From: an uncultured Wenzhouxiangella sp. | GTDB taxonomy: Bacteria > Pseudomonadota > Gammaproteobacteria > Xanthomonadales > Wenzhouxiangellaceae | Length of the DNA stretch: 64,000 nucleotides | Assembly (NCBI GenBank): GCA_913057195.1 | Contig: CAJXNL010000010.1 | Coordinates: 1-64,000, forward strand | Reading direction: 5' to 3' | Shown: positions 47,989-57,886 of the stretch, piece by piece | How the letters are laid out: the number at the start of each line of letters is the position of its first letter | How positions within the stretch are numbered: position 1 is the first letter of the stretch | Made by a program: the position numbers and the translations under genes | The notes under the pieces: model-generated | The model's database searches: none | Seen by the model: only the letters and a program-made list of their open reading frames with translations | Told to the model about the DNA's origin: nothing

Positions 47989-48885
47989 CTACGCGGTTGG
48001 CGGGGCGTCGGGCTTCACTGTCCGGCGCCAGCGCATCCGCAGGGTAATCCACAACACCCCAAACAGCACCAGCGCACCGCCCAGCAGCAGGCGAGGCCCG
48101 GGCCGATCGCCCCAAAAAATGACCCCCATCAACACGGCCAGCACCGGGATGGACAGCAACACCGGCAGGAGTCGATTGACCTCGTGGCGCTGGACCAACC
48201 AATAAAACGTTCCGTGGCCCACAATGGAAGCCATGACCGCTGAGTAAGCCACGCCCACCCAGACCATGGGATGTTCACTGAAGCTCGCCTGGATGCCCTC
48301 GATCGGTGACTCCAACCAAAACGCCAGCACCAATAAGGGTGGAAACGCAAACAGGGCGTTCCAGGCCTGGAAGTTCATCACCTGAATATCTTTAAGTCGT
48401 CGCATTAATATGGTGCCTGCACCCAACGCCGTGGCCGATAACAACACCAACGCCAGCACGTCCAGCTGCGCCAAAATCAGCGGGTCAAACCCCATCACCA
48501 ACACCCCACCAAACGACAGTGCAATCCCAGACGATGTCCGCCATCCAATGCGCTCGCCCAAAAACACCACGGCAAAGACGGTTGAGATGGGAATATAGAC
48601 CTGCATCAGCAGCGCCACTGAGGACACATCCGTTGAACGACCGAGTGCCATGAACAAAAACGCAAAATGCAGTGCCCCCACACACCAACAGGTGACGATC
48701 AGACCCCACCATTGCCCAGGCGCCGGTCGTCTCAGCAGCGGGAAGATCATCAAAAACACCAGCAGAAACCGCACCATTGTGTAAGTGATCGGCGCCATGT
48801 ATTGCACGGCCCACGCTGAAATAATGAAGTTGCCTGCCCAAACAAAGCAAACCATGACCAGCAAAAAAAAGTGAGACAGCGGCAT
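47989..48885 (-). CDS. DMT-superfamily transporter (EamA)
   Basis: A 298-residue inner-membrane protein with ten predicted segments in two EamA repeats, ending in a basic cytoplasmic tail (RMRWRRTVKPD). The family exports metabolites, amino acids or drugs; the substrate here is unknown. It stands alone, and the 143-base gap to the divergent DUF1295 gene has no other feature I can support. Confidence 0.92.
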   Translation of the reverse strand: MPLSHFFLLVMVCFVWAGNFIISAWAVQYMAPITYTMVRFLLVFLMIFPLLRRPAPGQWWGLIVTCWCVGALHFAFLFMALGRSTDVSSVALLMQVYIPISTVFAVVFLGERIGWRTSSGIALSFGGVLVMGFDPLILAQLDVLALVLLSATALGAGTILMRRLKDIQVMNFQAWNALFAFPPLLVLAFWLESPIEGIQASFSEHPMVWVGVAYSAVMASIVGHGTFYWLVQRHEVNRLLPVLLSIPVLAVLMGVIFWGDRPGPRLLLGGALVLFGVLWITLRMRWRRTVKPDAPPTA

Positions 48886-49028
48886 AACGTGGGGCCCTTT
48901 AATCAGGCGCTCATTGTGCCTGATTGTGACCCCACCAGAAACCCCCGTCAGTGCCGTCCGTCATGTGACCGATTCCCCGCCCATTGTCTCTTCATCTTCC
49001 CTTCATTGACGCGCGCGACCATGGCCCC

Positions 49029-49805
49029 ATGAATGAGCTGTTGATCGCCTTTTTATTGGCCGCATCCGCAATGACTGGGCTGTGGGTGTGGCAACTGAGA
49101 TCCAAGCGCGCCGATTGGGTGGATGCCGCGTGGGCCGCGAGCATCGGGTGTTTGGCGTTCTTGTTTGCCCTGTTGGGCGATGGCGCGGTGGAAAAGCGCA
49201 TTCTCGCGGTGCTGGTGGCAGGCAGCTGGTCGGCCCGGCTGACGGCTCACATGATCACGCGGCTACTCGCCCATGACGATGAGGATGGCCGTTACCAAGC
49301 CTTGCGAGCCCACTGGGCGCCAAACGTCAACTTCAGGATGTGGCTGTTTTTCATGGCGCAGGCCAGCGTGGCATTTTTGTTTGCCCTGCCGGCGTGGGTG
49401 GTGGCCCAGGACCCTTCATCAGCGCTCGATTGGGCGGTCTTTGCCGGCGTTGCGATTTGGGTGATCAGCTTGGCGGGAGAATCGGTGGCCGATCAACAAT
49501 TGGCCCGTTTCCGAGCCGACCCATCAAACAAAGGCCAGGTGTGTGATGTTGGCCTATGGCACTACTCCCGACACCCCAACTATTTTTTTGAGTGGCTTCA
49601 CTGGTTCAGCTACCCACTGATCGCCTTTGGAACGCCTTTGAGTTGGATTGCGTGGTTGGGCCCTGTGGTGATGCTGATTTTTTTGTATCGGATCACGGGC
49701 ATCCCGTATACAGAAAAACAGGCGTTAAAGTCTCGCGGTGACGCCTACCGCCGCTATCAAGAAACCACCTCGCCTTTTGTTCCGTGGAAAAAGAAAACGC
49801 CCTAG
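49029..49805 (+). CDS. DUF1295 membrane protein (steroid-reductase-like fold)
   Basis: A 258-residue protein with six or seven membrane segments. The signature WHYSRHPNYFFEWLHWFSYPL matches DUF1295 and the isoprenylcysteine methyltransferase/steroid 5-alpha-reductase group, which bind NADPH or SAM. The ATG at 49029 (MNELLIAFLL) gives the normal N-terminus; the frame upstream adds a hydrophilic stretch. Reaction unknown. Its last four bases overlap the convergent NatB-like gene. Confidence 0.9.
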   Translation: MNELLIAFLLAASAMTGLWVWQLRSKRADWVDAAWAASIGCLAFLFALLGDGAVEKRILAVLVAGSWSARLTAHMITRLLAHDDEDGRYQALRAHWAPNVNFRMWLFFMAQASVAFLFALPAWVVAQDPSSALDWAVFAGVAIWVISLAGESVADQQLARFRADPSNKGQVCDVGLWHYSRHPNYFFEWLHWFSYPLIAFGTPLSWIAWLGPVVMLIFLYRITGIPYTEKQALKSRGDAYRRYQETTSPFVPWKKKTP

Positions 49806-50971
49806 TCTGAGGTGAAAATCAGCTTTGGTCGACTGTAAAGTCCCCCCGCCACCACCGCCAAGACCCCAGCAGCCAGCGTCGTTGAGAGCACACATAACGC
49901 CACCCATAAGCCGTTGATCGGCTCCCCGCGGACCAGCTCCAAAATCAATACGTTTTGGCTGAGCAAAGGCACCAAGGTCATCCACTGCTCGGCTTTGGTG
50001 GGGTTGATCAAAATATACAGGCTGGGCAACATTGGGACCAACACCACCATCCCCATGTAGCTTTGTGCCTCTCGATAGCTTTTGGCGAATGAGGCCAAAA
50101 TAATCAGCAGCGCTGCGGCGAACAATGCCGCCGGCGCCGTCATCACAAACACCCATGCAGCGACCTTGAAATCCAGGTTTAAGGTCATGTTCATGTTGTC
50201 GAGAGGCAAAAATCCCATGGCCACAACAAAAGCGACCAAACCCAAAATCAACGTCAACAATCCAAAGGTGGTGGTGGCCGCCAGTTTGCCGGCCATGATC
50301 TGCCAACGGGGCAGGGGGTTGATCAGCAGTGGCTCTAACGACTTCCGCTCACGCTCACCTGCCGTGGTGTCGGTGGCCATATGCATGGAACCGACAAACA
50401 CCATAATCAAAATAAAGTAGGGCAAAAACGACAGCACCATCCCCCCGCGCGCTTCGGGGGTGGCCAGATCGACCGTCACCACATTGATCGGTCGGGTCAG
50501 TTCTGGATCCACGCCGCGCATTTGCAGACGCAATTGGGCAATGGTGCGGTTGTAGGCCGATAAATGCCCTCGCACCCGCCGAACGGTGGTGCCGGTATAG
50601 CGTCTCGATTGGTCGGCCAACACTTCGACAGACGCGCTGTGACCCGCTGTCCACGACTGACCAAATGATTCTGGAATGCGAACAATCACCTCCTCAGTCT
50701 CGTTCTTAATGGCCGCTTCAGGGTCATCGGGCGCAGGTTGAATCACCACCCCTTGGCGCTCTAAATAGCCGATCAAATTCGGTGCATGCTCCGCGCCCAC
50801 CACGGGCAGTTCCAATGTGGTCTCTAAACGCTCGCTGGTTTGGCGTTCAGCAAAGCCCAACATCACCACCAACAAGACTGGACCAAACAGCGGACCAAAG
50901 ACCAGGGTGGACAACACCACCCGCCGGTCTCTCAAGTTGTCTTTGATTTCTTTGAGCCACACCGCCTTCAT
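49802..50971 (-). CDS. ABC-2 exporter permease, NatB-like
   Basis: A 389-residue membrane protein with one N-terminal segment, a large extracytoplasmic domain (about 45-175) and five C-terminal segments. This layout and DTTAGERERKSLEPLLINPLP match the NatB/Na+ efflux permease group. It overlaps the ATPase gene by four bases. Substrate is inferred only from similarity and could be other than sodium. Confidence 0.88.
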   Translation of the reverse strand: MKAVWLKEIKDNLRDRRVVLSTLVFGPLFGPVLLVVMLGFAERQTSERLETTLELPVVGAEHAPNLIGYLERQGVVIQPAPDDPEAAIKNETEEVIVRIPESFGQSWTAGHSASVEVLADQSRRYTGTTVRRVRGHLSAYNRTIAQLRLQMRGVDPELTRPINVVTVDLATPEARGGMVLSFLPYFILIMVFVGSMHMATDTTAGERERKSLEPLLINPLPRWQIMAGKLAATTTFGLLTLILGLVAFVVAMGFLPLDNMNMTLNLDFKVAAWVFVMTAPAALFAAALLIILASFAKSYREAQSYMGMVVLVPMLPSLYILINPTKAEQWMTLVPLLSQNVLILELVRGEPINGLWVALCVLSTTLAAGVLAVVAGGLYSRPKLIFTSD

Positions 50972-51708
50972 GACAACAAGCCCTCATCGCTGCCGATCAA
51001 TTTCACAAACGCATCTTCGAGGCCCGCTTCGCCGGATTGTTGAAGCAGCTCACGCGCGCTGCCTTGAGCAGCGACACGGCCTTTGGCAATGATGACAATG
51101 TGATCACACAAGGCTGCCACCTCTTGCATGATGTGCGTTGACAGCACCACGCATCGGCCTTGAGCTTTGAGCGTTAATAAGAACTGGCGAAGGGCTCGGG
51201 TCGTCATGACATCCAACCCATTGGTGGGCTCATCCAGCAACACCGTTTTTGGGTCATGGATCAGCGCCCGTGCGATGGCCACTTTTACGCGTTGACCTTG
51301 TGAAAACCCCTCGGTTTTTCGATCAATGAACGCGTGCATGTCCAACACATCACAAAACTCAGCCACGCGTTGATCGATCAGCGCGCGACTGAGGCCCTGT
51401 AACTGACCGTAGTAGGCCACATTTTCACGCGCGGTCAGTCGATCGTAGAGGCCGCGAGAGTCAGGGACCACACCAATGGCGCGTTTGACACCCAGCGTGT
51501 CACGGCGTGGATCGATGCCATCGATTGACATCGTTCCCGCATCGGGGGGCAGCAAGGTATAGAGCATTCGAAGCGTGGTCGTCTTGCCCGCCCCATTTGG
51601 TCCGAGCAGGCCTGTGATCTCGCCGTCTTTCGCTTGGAAGCTGACCTCATCCACCGCCACCACTTTGGATCGATCGAAGGTCTTTCGCAAGCCTTGGACA
51701 TCAATCAT
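50968..51708 (-). CDS. ABC-2 exporter ATPase, NatA-like
   Basis: A 246-residue ATPase with Walker A GPNGAGKT (36-43), signature FSQGQRVKVAIARAL, Walker B TVLLDEPTNGLD and H-loop VLSTHIMQE. The sequence resembles NatA. It lies between the hydrolase and permease genes with four-base overlaps on both sides, so all three are one operon. Confidence 0.92.
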   Translation of the reverse strand: MIDVQGLRKTFDRSKVVAVDEVSFQAKDGEITGLLGPNGAGKTTTLRMLYTLLPPDAGTMSIDGIDPRRDTLGVKRAIGVVPDSRGLYDRLTARENVAYYGQLQGLSRALIDQRVAEFCDVLDMHAFIDRKTEGFSQGQRVKVAIARALIHDPKTVLLDEPTNGLDVMTTRALRQFLLTLKAQGRCVVLSTHIMQEVAALCDHIVIIAKGRVAAQGSARELLQQSGEAGLEDAFVKLIGSDEGLLS

Positions 51709-53183
51709 GGTGTTGGCCCCAATAAATCAGTGAAAAACGGCTCATTGCCCAGTGCGGTCATGCAATCGGTGTTGAGCTCATCCACTTGAGGATCCTCGAT
51801 GAACTGCGCGGCGATTTGAGCCAGACAGGGCATGGTGATGACAATGTGGCCCCGACCCGGCGCCACCAAATGCGTGCTGTTGGCGGACAGCGCATCGACT
51901 TCCGAACCATAGCTTGGGGGGGTGACCGGATCCAACGCCCCGGAGAGCAACAGCATCGGTGTGTCTCCGGTGTAGGGGTCATTGAAATCTTGAGGGACGC
52001 TGGCCTTGGGCCAGTCGGGACAAACTTCAGCATAAAGCTCGCCAACGCTGTCGCCCAATAACGTCTGACGCGCAGATGTTGCCTCTGGCCACCGCGGCCA
52101 GTCCTCAGCGCACCCCACCGCAAAATTCAGTCCCAACGCGATCACATCGCTCATCTGCTCGCTGACAATGACCGCTTGGGCGGCAATGCGCTCGGGTCGG
52201 TGGGTGGTCGCTGCCTCGTGAATCAGGTAAGGCAGCATCATTTGGCTGGCTGGATCGTAGGCCAAAAACCTCAGTGCGGTGGCCAAAACCGTTCTTGAAA
52301 ACGTCATCTCAAGGGCCTCACCCAAGCGAGGGTGAGTGATGGTGATGGTCGGGCCATCGACCCAATTGGGATAGGCTTGCTTGAGCTTGATAAAGGCCTC
52401 ATCGAGATTCGGGAACGCCTCACCACACGCTGCGTCGGCCTGGCAGGAGGCAATGAGGGTCTCAAGCGCACGATCCAAGCTGGGGCCATGTTCTGCGCCC
52501 AACGCCAGGCGCATGGGCACGACCCCATCGAGCACCACAGAACGAACGCGCTCAGGGTGCATTTTGAGATAGACCTGCCCAAGGCGCGTGCCGTATGAGC
52601 CGCCGATGAGGTTGATCTCATCAAATCCCAAGTGGCTGCGCAGCCGATCCAAGTCACGGGCGGCTTCAGAGGTCGTATAGTGACGCACATCCGCCGACCA
52701 TTCGGCAAGACACGCCAGAATTTCGTCTGCAGCTTGGCCCGGTGAGGGGTTCAGCCAGCTGGCCTGTTCGTCAAGTACACAGTCAAGGCGATTGGACTCG
52801 CCGGTGCCTCGTTGGTCAAGGAAGATCAAGTCGCGCTGGCGATGAATGTCTCGCAGCGCTCGGGTCATCACCGGTGCCATGTCTTGGGCCGACTGACCCG
52901 GCCCGCCGGCCAAAAAGAACACCGGGTCGGGCTGGGCCTGACCACTGCGGGCAGGCACCACCGCATAGGCCAGCTCAACCGCGTTGTCGGGGGTGAGTTC
53001 AAGGGCGGGGTTTTCGGGGACCATCAGTGTGCCGCAGCGCGCCTCGGTGGTGATTCGGCCGTTGAACGCACTCAGTTCACACAGCGCCAAGTCATCGTAG
53101 CGCTCTGCATGGCCAGGCAGCGCAAACAGCATAAGCGGCAACCACAGCACCCGCTCGGCAATGTGAGAAAACAGATTTCGCAA
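51705..53183 (-). CDS. Secreted alpha/beta-hydrolase, TAP-like peptidase
   Basis: A hydrolase of about 492 residues in the tripeptidyl aminopeptidase/proline iminopeptidase group. Features are FFLAGGPGQSAQDM (oxyanion region), nucleophile GGSYGTRLGQVY, Asp in SGALDPVTPP and His in VAPGRGHIV. A signal peptide ends near LPGHAERYDD. The TTG at 53183, with AGAGG seven bases upstream, is preferred; an ATG at 53234 gives 509 residues but lacks a ribosome site. It is the first gene of the operon with the NatAB-like exporter. Confidence 0.85.
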   Translation of the reverse strand: MRNLFSHIAERVLWLPLMLFALPGHAERYDDLALCELSAFNGRITTEARCGTLMVPENPALELTPDNAVELAYAVVPARSGQAQPDPVFFLAGGPGQSAQDMAPVMTRALRDIHRQRDLIFLDQRGTGESNRLDCVLDEQASWLNPSPGQAADEILACLAEWSADVRHYTTSEAARDLDRLRSHLGFDEINLIGGSYGTRLGQVYLKMHPERVRSVVLDGVVPMRLALGAEHGPSLDRALETLIASCQADAACGEAFPNLDEAFIKLKQAYPNWVDGPTITITHPRLGEALEMTFSRTVLATALRFLAYDPASQMMLPYLIHEAATTHRPERIAAQAVIVSEQMSDVIALGLNFAVGCAEDWPRWPEATSARQTLLGDSVGELYAEVCPDWPKASVPQDFNDPYTGDTPMLLLSGALDPVTPPSYGSEVDALSANSTHLVAPGRGHIVITMPCLAQIAAQFIEDPQVDELNTDCMTALGNEPFFTDLLGPTP

Positions 53184-53268
53184 GGTTTTGCCTCTTATTG
53201 ATCCGATATGTTGGACAATAGAGGCATTATGCACGGTTTAGTCGACACGCACCCACAGGCCAAAAGTC

Positions 53269-54207
53269 ATGCTCGCGCTTGAAGTCAACAACTTACAAAA
53301 AACCTATGGCAACGGCGTCACCGCCCTCAAAGGCATCAACTTGGAGGTGCAAGAAGGCGACTTTTTTGCGCTGCTGGGACCCAACGGCGCGGGCAAGTCA
53401 ACCCTGATTGGCATCATCAGCTCGTTGGTCAACGCCAGCAACGGGGAGACCAAGGTGTTTGGCACCAGCGTTCAAAAGAATCGCTCCAAGGCGATGGCCG
53501 AGATTGGCCTGGTGCCTCAAGAAGTCAACTTTAATCAGTTTGAAAAGCCTTTCGACATTGTCGTCAACCAAGCTGGGTATTACGGTGTGCCGCGGCGAAT
53601 CGCCCGAGAGCGCGCCGAGCATTACTTGAAAAAGCTCGAGCTTTGGGACAAGGCCTTTTCTATGTCGCGGACCCTGTCAGGGGGCATGAAACGCCGACTG
53701 CTGATCGCTCGAGCAATGGTTCATGAGCCAAGACTATTGATTCTTGATGAGCCCACCGCCGGTGTCGACATCGAAATCCGTCGTTCAATGTGGCACTTCA
53801 TCGAAGAGATCAACCGCGCGGGTACAACGGTGATTTTGACCACGCACTATCTTGAAGAAGCAGAAAATCTGTGTCGCAACATCGCCATCATCGATCATGG
53901 GGAAATTGTTGAAAACACCACCATCAAAGACCTGTTGAGCAAGCTTGACCTTGAAACTTTTGTGTTGGATCTGCGCTCACCGATTGAAGCGCTGCCGGCG
54001 ATCGAGGGCATCGAGTTGGTGTTGAAAGACGCGCACACGGTTGAGGCGTCGATCCCCAAGTCAAAGAGCCTTAATCGCTTGTTTCGGGCGCTTGAAGAGG
54101 CCGGCGTTGAGGTGGTGTCCATGCGCAACAAAGTCAACCGGCTAGAGGAGCTGTTCGTGCGGCTGGTGCACGCCGATGCCGAGGAAGTCAAAGAGGACGA
54201 ACGATGA
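53269..54207 (+). CDS. yadG: ABC exporter ATPase YadG
   Basis: A 312-residue ATPase very similar to E. coli YadG throughout. Walker A is GPNGAGKS (37-44), signature LSGGMKRRLLIARAMVHEP, Walker B LLILDEPTAGVDIEIRRSMW, H-loop ILTTHYLEEAE, and the C-terminus MRNKVNRLEELFVRLV. Substrate is unknown. It overlaps yadH by four bases and is divergent from the hydrolase operon. Confidence 0.93.
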   Translation: MLALEVNNLQKTYGNGVTALKGINLEVQEGDFFALLGPNGAGKSTLIGIISSLVNASNGETKVFGTSVQKNRSKAMAEIGLVPQEVNFNQFEKPFDIVVNQAGYYGVPRRIARERAEHYLKKLELWDKAFSMSRTLSGGMKRRLLIARAMVHEPRLLILDEPTAGVDIEIRRSMWHFIEEINRAGTTVILTTHYLEEAENLCRNIAIIDHGEIVENTTIKDLLSKLDLETFVLDLRSPIEALPAIEGIELVLKDAHTVEASIPKSKSLNRLFRALEEAGVEVVSMRNKVNRLEELFVRLVHADAEEVKEDER

Positions 54208-54989
54208 GCGAGAAAGTATCGGCCCGAAGTTTTTGGATTGGTTATCAAACCATCCTGATTAAGGAAGTGACCCGGATCATCCGCATCTGGGCGCAAACGG
54301 TGATCCCCCCGGTGATTACCATGACGTTGTACTTTGTGATTTTCGGCGCCATTATCGGCCGCCGGGTTGGCGAGATGGAGGGCATGCCCTACATGGAGTT
54401 CATCGTTCCTGGGCTGATTATGCTCACGGTCATCACCAACAGCTATGGCAATGTCACCAGCTCGTTTTTTGGCGCCAAGTTTGGTAAACACATCGAAGAA
54501 TTGCTGATCTCGCCTTTGCCCCCCTGGATTATTTTGTTGGGTTACATCTCTGGGGCGGTGATCCGCGCGCTGGTCGTCGGCCTCTTGGTGTGGCTGGTGG
54601 CGTCGTTCTTTGCCGGCTTCCAGATGCACAACATTTGGGTGACCGCTTCGATCTTAATCTTGACCTCGGTGACTTTTGCCTTAGGCGGGTTCATCAATGG
54701 CGTCTATGCCCAAAAGTTTGATGACATCTCGATCATTCCCACCTTTGTGTTGCAACCAATGACCTACCTGGGTGGGGTTTTCTTCTCAGTCACGCTGTTG
54801 CCGGGCATTTGGCAACAGGTCTCTTTGGTGAACCCCATCGTCTATATGGTCAGCGCATTTCGCTATGGCATTTTGGGGATCAGTGACATGCCGCTTTGGG
54901 TGGCGTATGCCATCATCATCGGTTTTGGCACGGTGTTGTTTGCGGTTTGCCTGACTTTGCTAAACCGCGGCGTGGGGCTTCGGACTTAA
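54204..54989 (+). CDS. yadH: ABC-2 exporter permease YadH
   Basis: A 261-residue permease with six membrane segments, partner of the preceding ATPase. It has the ABC-2 motif in YMEFIVPGLIMLTVITNSYGNVTSSFFGAKFGKHIEELLISPLP. The start ATG lies in the YadG stop. The 43-base gap after it has only the end of a convergent gene. Confidence 0.92.
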   Translation: MSEKVSARSFWIGYQTILIKEVTRIIRIWAQTVIPPVITMTLYFVIFGAIIGRRVGEMEGMPYMEFIVPGLIMLTVITNSYGNVTSSFFGAKFGKHIEELLISPLPPWIILLGYISGAVIRALVVGLLVWLVASFFAGFQMHNIWVTASILILTSVTFALGGFINGVYAQKFDDISIIPTFVLQPMTYLGGVFFSVTLLPGIWQQVSLVNPIVYMVSAFRYGILGISDMPLWVAYAIIIGFGTVLFAVCLTLLNRGVGLRT

Positions 54990-55032
54990 AGCCAAAGCCC
55001 CGGCATGTGATCGCCGTTTGGTTTAGAGGTGG

Positions 55033-55437
55033 CTACTTAAGCTGAATGTTGCCCATGCCGCCGCCTGGGCCCATGCCGCCCGCTCCGCCGGGGCCCTCTT
55101 GCCCAGGCACGACGATTGAATTTTGGGCTTCGCGCTGCATGCGCTTGAGTTCTTCCATCGCGTTTTCAATCGCTTTTTCTGCCTCGTCAGCGAAGTGGCT
55201 GGCCGCCTCGCCAATGGTCTCGCCCGGCAACTCAAAGCTTAATGGCAAAGCGCCCGCGGGGGTCATCACCTGCGTGGAGCCCACAAACATCACCGAACGC
55301 GATGGATCGTCTTGGCCTGATGCGGTGACTGGCGTGAGGCGGCGGATCTGTCCGGCCCGTTGATCAGAAAACTGCTCCTCACGGTAGAGGGCGTCTGGGT
55401 CCATCCGCAGTTGGTCTTGAATCGATTGTTCTGTCAT
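55033..55437 (-). CDS. Conserved hypothetical cytoplasmic protein
   Basis: A 134-residue protein with no signal or membrane segment. It has a charged N-terminus (YREEQFSDQRAGQIRRLTPVTASG), a compact middle with SVMFVGSTQVMTPAGALPLSFELPGETIGEAASHF, a helical stretch (AEKAIENAMEELKRMQREAQNSIVVPG) and a Gly-rich tail (about 113-134). I recall similar proteins in gammaproteobacteria but no function. The ATG at 55437 is preferred over one at 55464. It is divergent from the NfeD gene. Confidence 0.78.
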   Translation of the reverse strand: MTEQSIQDQLRMDPDALYREEQFSDQRAGQIRRLTPVTASGQDDPSRSVMFVGSTQVMTPAGALPLSFELPGETIGEAASHFADEAEKAIENAMEELKRMQREAQNSIVVPGQEGPGGAGGMGPGGGMGNIQLK

Positions 55438-55522
55438 GCTCAGTCTCAATGAATGGGAATACAATCTAGTGTAGGCGATGTCGTTGACGCATGTGTCATT
55501 GAAGCGGTTTAGGATGGAGCCA

Positions 55523-57082
55523 ATGAGACGCCAAATCTTTGCAAATTTCAGATCGATTGGGCGGCACGCCGTCGCAGGCGCACTGCTGGCAGCGGTTTGG
55601 GCGAGCTTGGGCCTGACCGCCGAGAGTCAAGCGCAATCTCAAGTGCAGTCCCAAACCCAGCTGGCCTCGAATGAACGCGCCAGTGTGGTGGTGCTCACCG
55701 TGGACGGTGCAATTGGCCCGGCCACGCGAGATTACTTGGTTGAGGGCATAGAACAGGCTGAAAACAGCGACGCGGCATTGGTGGTGATTGAGATGGACAC
55801 CCCAGGCGGGCTGTCTGACTCGATGCGCGATATCATCAAAAAAATACTGAACGCTGAGGTGCCCGTGGCCACCTGGGTGGGACCGCCTGGCGCGCGCGCG
55901 GCGAGTGCGGGCACTTATATTCTGTATGCCAGCCACATTGCCGCGATGGCCCCGTCGACCAACTTGGGGGCGGCCACGCCCGTCCAAATCGGCGGTGGGG
56001 GCAGTGAGCCCGCCGACGGGCCGGGCAACAGCCCCATGGAGCGGCTGGCCGATGCGCTACAGGGCGATGAGGAACCCTCTGCCAGTGAAGACGCCGCCGG
56101 CGACGCGGCCGATACGGCTGACTCGTCCGACTCCACTGCACCGGCGGCGCCGTCCGAGGCGCCCGCGGACACCGGCCCCGAACCCAGCGCCACGGAGAAA
56201 AAAGTCCTGGAGGATGCGGTGGCCTATATTCAAGGCTTGGCCGAGCGCCACGGGCGCAATGCCGAGTGGGCTGAGCAGGCGGTCAGAGAGGCCGTGAGCC
56301 TGACCGCAAGTGATGCGCTGGCTCTGAACGTGATTGATGTGGTTGCAGAGGACTTGCCCGAGCTTTTGGCGCAAATCGATGGCCGCACCGTCAAGATGCA
56401 CGCCGGCAGCGAAGTGATCGAGGTGTCGGATGCCGATATCGAGACCATCGAGCCTGATTGGCGCAATAAGCTGCTGACTGTGATCACCAACCCCACGCTC
56501 GCTTATATCTTGCTGATGGTTGGCATCTATGGATTAATCTTAGAAGGCTATAACCCGGGCGCGTTGGTGCCAGGGGTGATCGGCGGCATCAGTCTATTGC
56601 TCGCGCTGTATGCATTCCAGATTTTGCCGATCAATTTTGCAGGCTTGGCATTGATGCTTTTGGGCTTTGCACTGATTGCAGTCGAGCTGTTTGTGCCCTC
56701 ATTTGGGATACTGGGCATTGGAGGGGTGATGGCAGTGGTTTTCGGTTCAGTGATTTTGATGGACTCAGGCGTGCCTGGGTTTGGCATCAACACAGGTTTG
56801 ATTATCGCCATGGGTTTGAGCGCGGCGTTTGTCTTTGCGGTGATCTTGTACCTGGTGACGCGGTCTTTGAAAAAACCCACCGTCAGCGGCACCGAGATGT
56901 TGATTGGGGAGGTTGCCGAGGTCATCGCCGAATTCGCCGATGGTCGCGGGCGGGTGCATATCGATGGTGAGGACTGGCAGGCGACGGGTCCAGAGACACT
57001 CACACGCGGTCAACAAGCCCGGGTGGTGGGGATTGATGGTTTGAAACTGAAGGTCGAGCCCGTCGCGGATACAACCGCTTAA
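55523..57082 (+). CDS. NfeD-family membrane serine protease (NfeD1b)
   Basis: About 519 residues. A signal peptide is followed by a ClpP-like protease domain with catalytic Ser in PPGARAASAGTYILYA. An acidic Ala/Ser/Thr/Pro-rich insert lies at about residues 170-225. Four to five membrane segments (about 320-450) and a C-terminal OB fold (LIGEVAEVIAEF to the end) follow. The ATG at 55523 has GGAG at the right distance. The slipin gene follows after 19 bases. Such pairs are thought to cleave slipin and to maintain membrane microdomains. Confidence 0.93.
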   Translation: MRRQIFANFRSIGRHAVAGALLAAVWASLGLTAESQAQSQVQSQTQLASNERASVVVLTVDGAIGPATRDYLVEGIEQAENSDAALVVIEMDTPGGLSDSMRDIIKKILNAEVPVATWVGPPGARAASAGTYILYASHIAAMAPSTNLGAATPVQIGGGGSEPADGPGNSPMERLADALQGDEEPSASEDAAGDAADTADSSDSTAPAAPSEAPADTGPEPSATEKKVLEDAVAYIQGLAERHGRNAEWAEQAVREAVSLTASDALALNVIDVVAEDLPELLAQIDGRTVKMHAGSEVIEVSDADIETIEPDWRNKLLTVITNPTLAYILLMVGIYGLILEGYNPGALVPGVIGGISLLLALYAFQILPINFAGLALMLLGFALIAVELFVPSFGILGIGGVMAVVFGSVILMDSGVPGFGINTGLIIAMGLSAAFVFAVILYLVTRSLKKPTVSGTEMLIGEVAEVIAEFADGRGRVHIDGEDWQATGPETLTRGQQARVVGIDGLKLKVEPVADTTA

Positions 57083-57101
57083 ATAGTTTTTTTAGGAGTC
57101 G

Positions 57102-57872
57102 ATGATGAGTTTAGATTTTCTTTATTTTGTAACCACCGTGGTGGTGGTGTTGGTGGTGTTGATCGCCAACGTCATCAAGGTCTTGCGAGAATACGAGCGA
57201 GGGGTGATTTTTACTCTGGGTCGCTTTTATAAAGTGAAAGGGCCTGGCTTGATCATCGTCATTCCTTTTATCCAGCAAATCGTTCGCGTGGATCTTCGAA
57301 CCATCGTGATGGATGTGCCCACACAAGATGTGATCTCGTATGACAACGTGTCTGTCAAAGTCAATGCGGTGCTTTATTACCGAGTGGTCGATCCACAAAA
57401 AGCGATCATCAACGTTGAGCGGTTTATGGATGCCACCAGTCAGCTGGCGCAAACCACATTGCGCTCGGTGCTGGGCAAGCATGAGTTGGATGAAATGTTG
57501 TCTGAGCGCGACAAGCTCAACGAGGACATCCAAGAAATCCTGGACCGCCAAACCGATGCTTGGGGCGTGAAAGTGGCCAACGTTGAGATTAAGCACGTGG
57601 ATCTTGATGAGTCCATGATTCGTGCCATCGCTAAACAGGCTGAGGCTGAGCGTCAGCGGCGGGCCAAAGTGATCCATGCTGCCGGTGAGCAAGAGGCCGC
57701 CAAAAAGTTGGTCGAGGCGGCCTCCGAGCTGTCCGAGGCCGGTGGTGCCATGCAGCTTCGCTACATGCAAACGCTGACCGAAATCGGGGGTGAGCAAAAC
57801 ACCACGGTGGTCTTTCCCATGCCCGTTGATCTAATGGAAGGCCTAAAAAAGATGATGCCTGAGTCGAAGTAA
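57102..57872 (+). CDS. Slipin (stomatin/SPFH-family protein)
   Basis: A 256-residue membrane-anchored SPFH protein with one N-terminal segment (about 5-25), then [17 protein letters not shown]-type sequence, the SPFH core with [25 protein letters not shown], and a helical C-terminal region ([27 protein letters not shown]). It probably scaffolds lipid domains and is the likely substrate of the upstream NfeD protease. Two adjacent ATGs start the gene after TAGGAG. Confidence 0.95.
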   Translation: MMSLDFLYFVTTVVVVLVVLIANVIKVLREYERGVIFTLGRFYKVKGPGLIIVIPFIQQIVRVDLRTIVMDVPTQDVISYDNVSVKVNAVLYYRVVDPQKAIINVERFMDATSQLAQTTLRSVLGKHELDEMLSERDKLNEDIQEILDRQTDAWGVKVANVEIKHVDLDESMIRAIAKQAEAERQRRAKVIHAAGEQEAAKKLVEAASELSEAGGAMQLRYMQTLTEIGGEQNTTVVFPMPVDLMEGLKKMMPESK

Positions 57873-57886
57873 GGCCTAAAAACCCG

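Noticed and set aside
53895-54629. 244-residue minus-strand frame opposite yadG/yadH
   Set aside because: Its composition (His, Asn, Arg rich) is that of an antisense shadow, and both plus-strand genes are certain.
56040-56200. Acidic low-complexity insert in the NfeD protease as an unusual fusion
   Set aside because: Variable linkers at this place are normal in long NfeD proteins; protease and membrane parts are intact.
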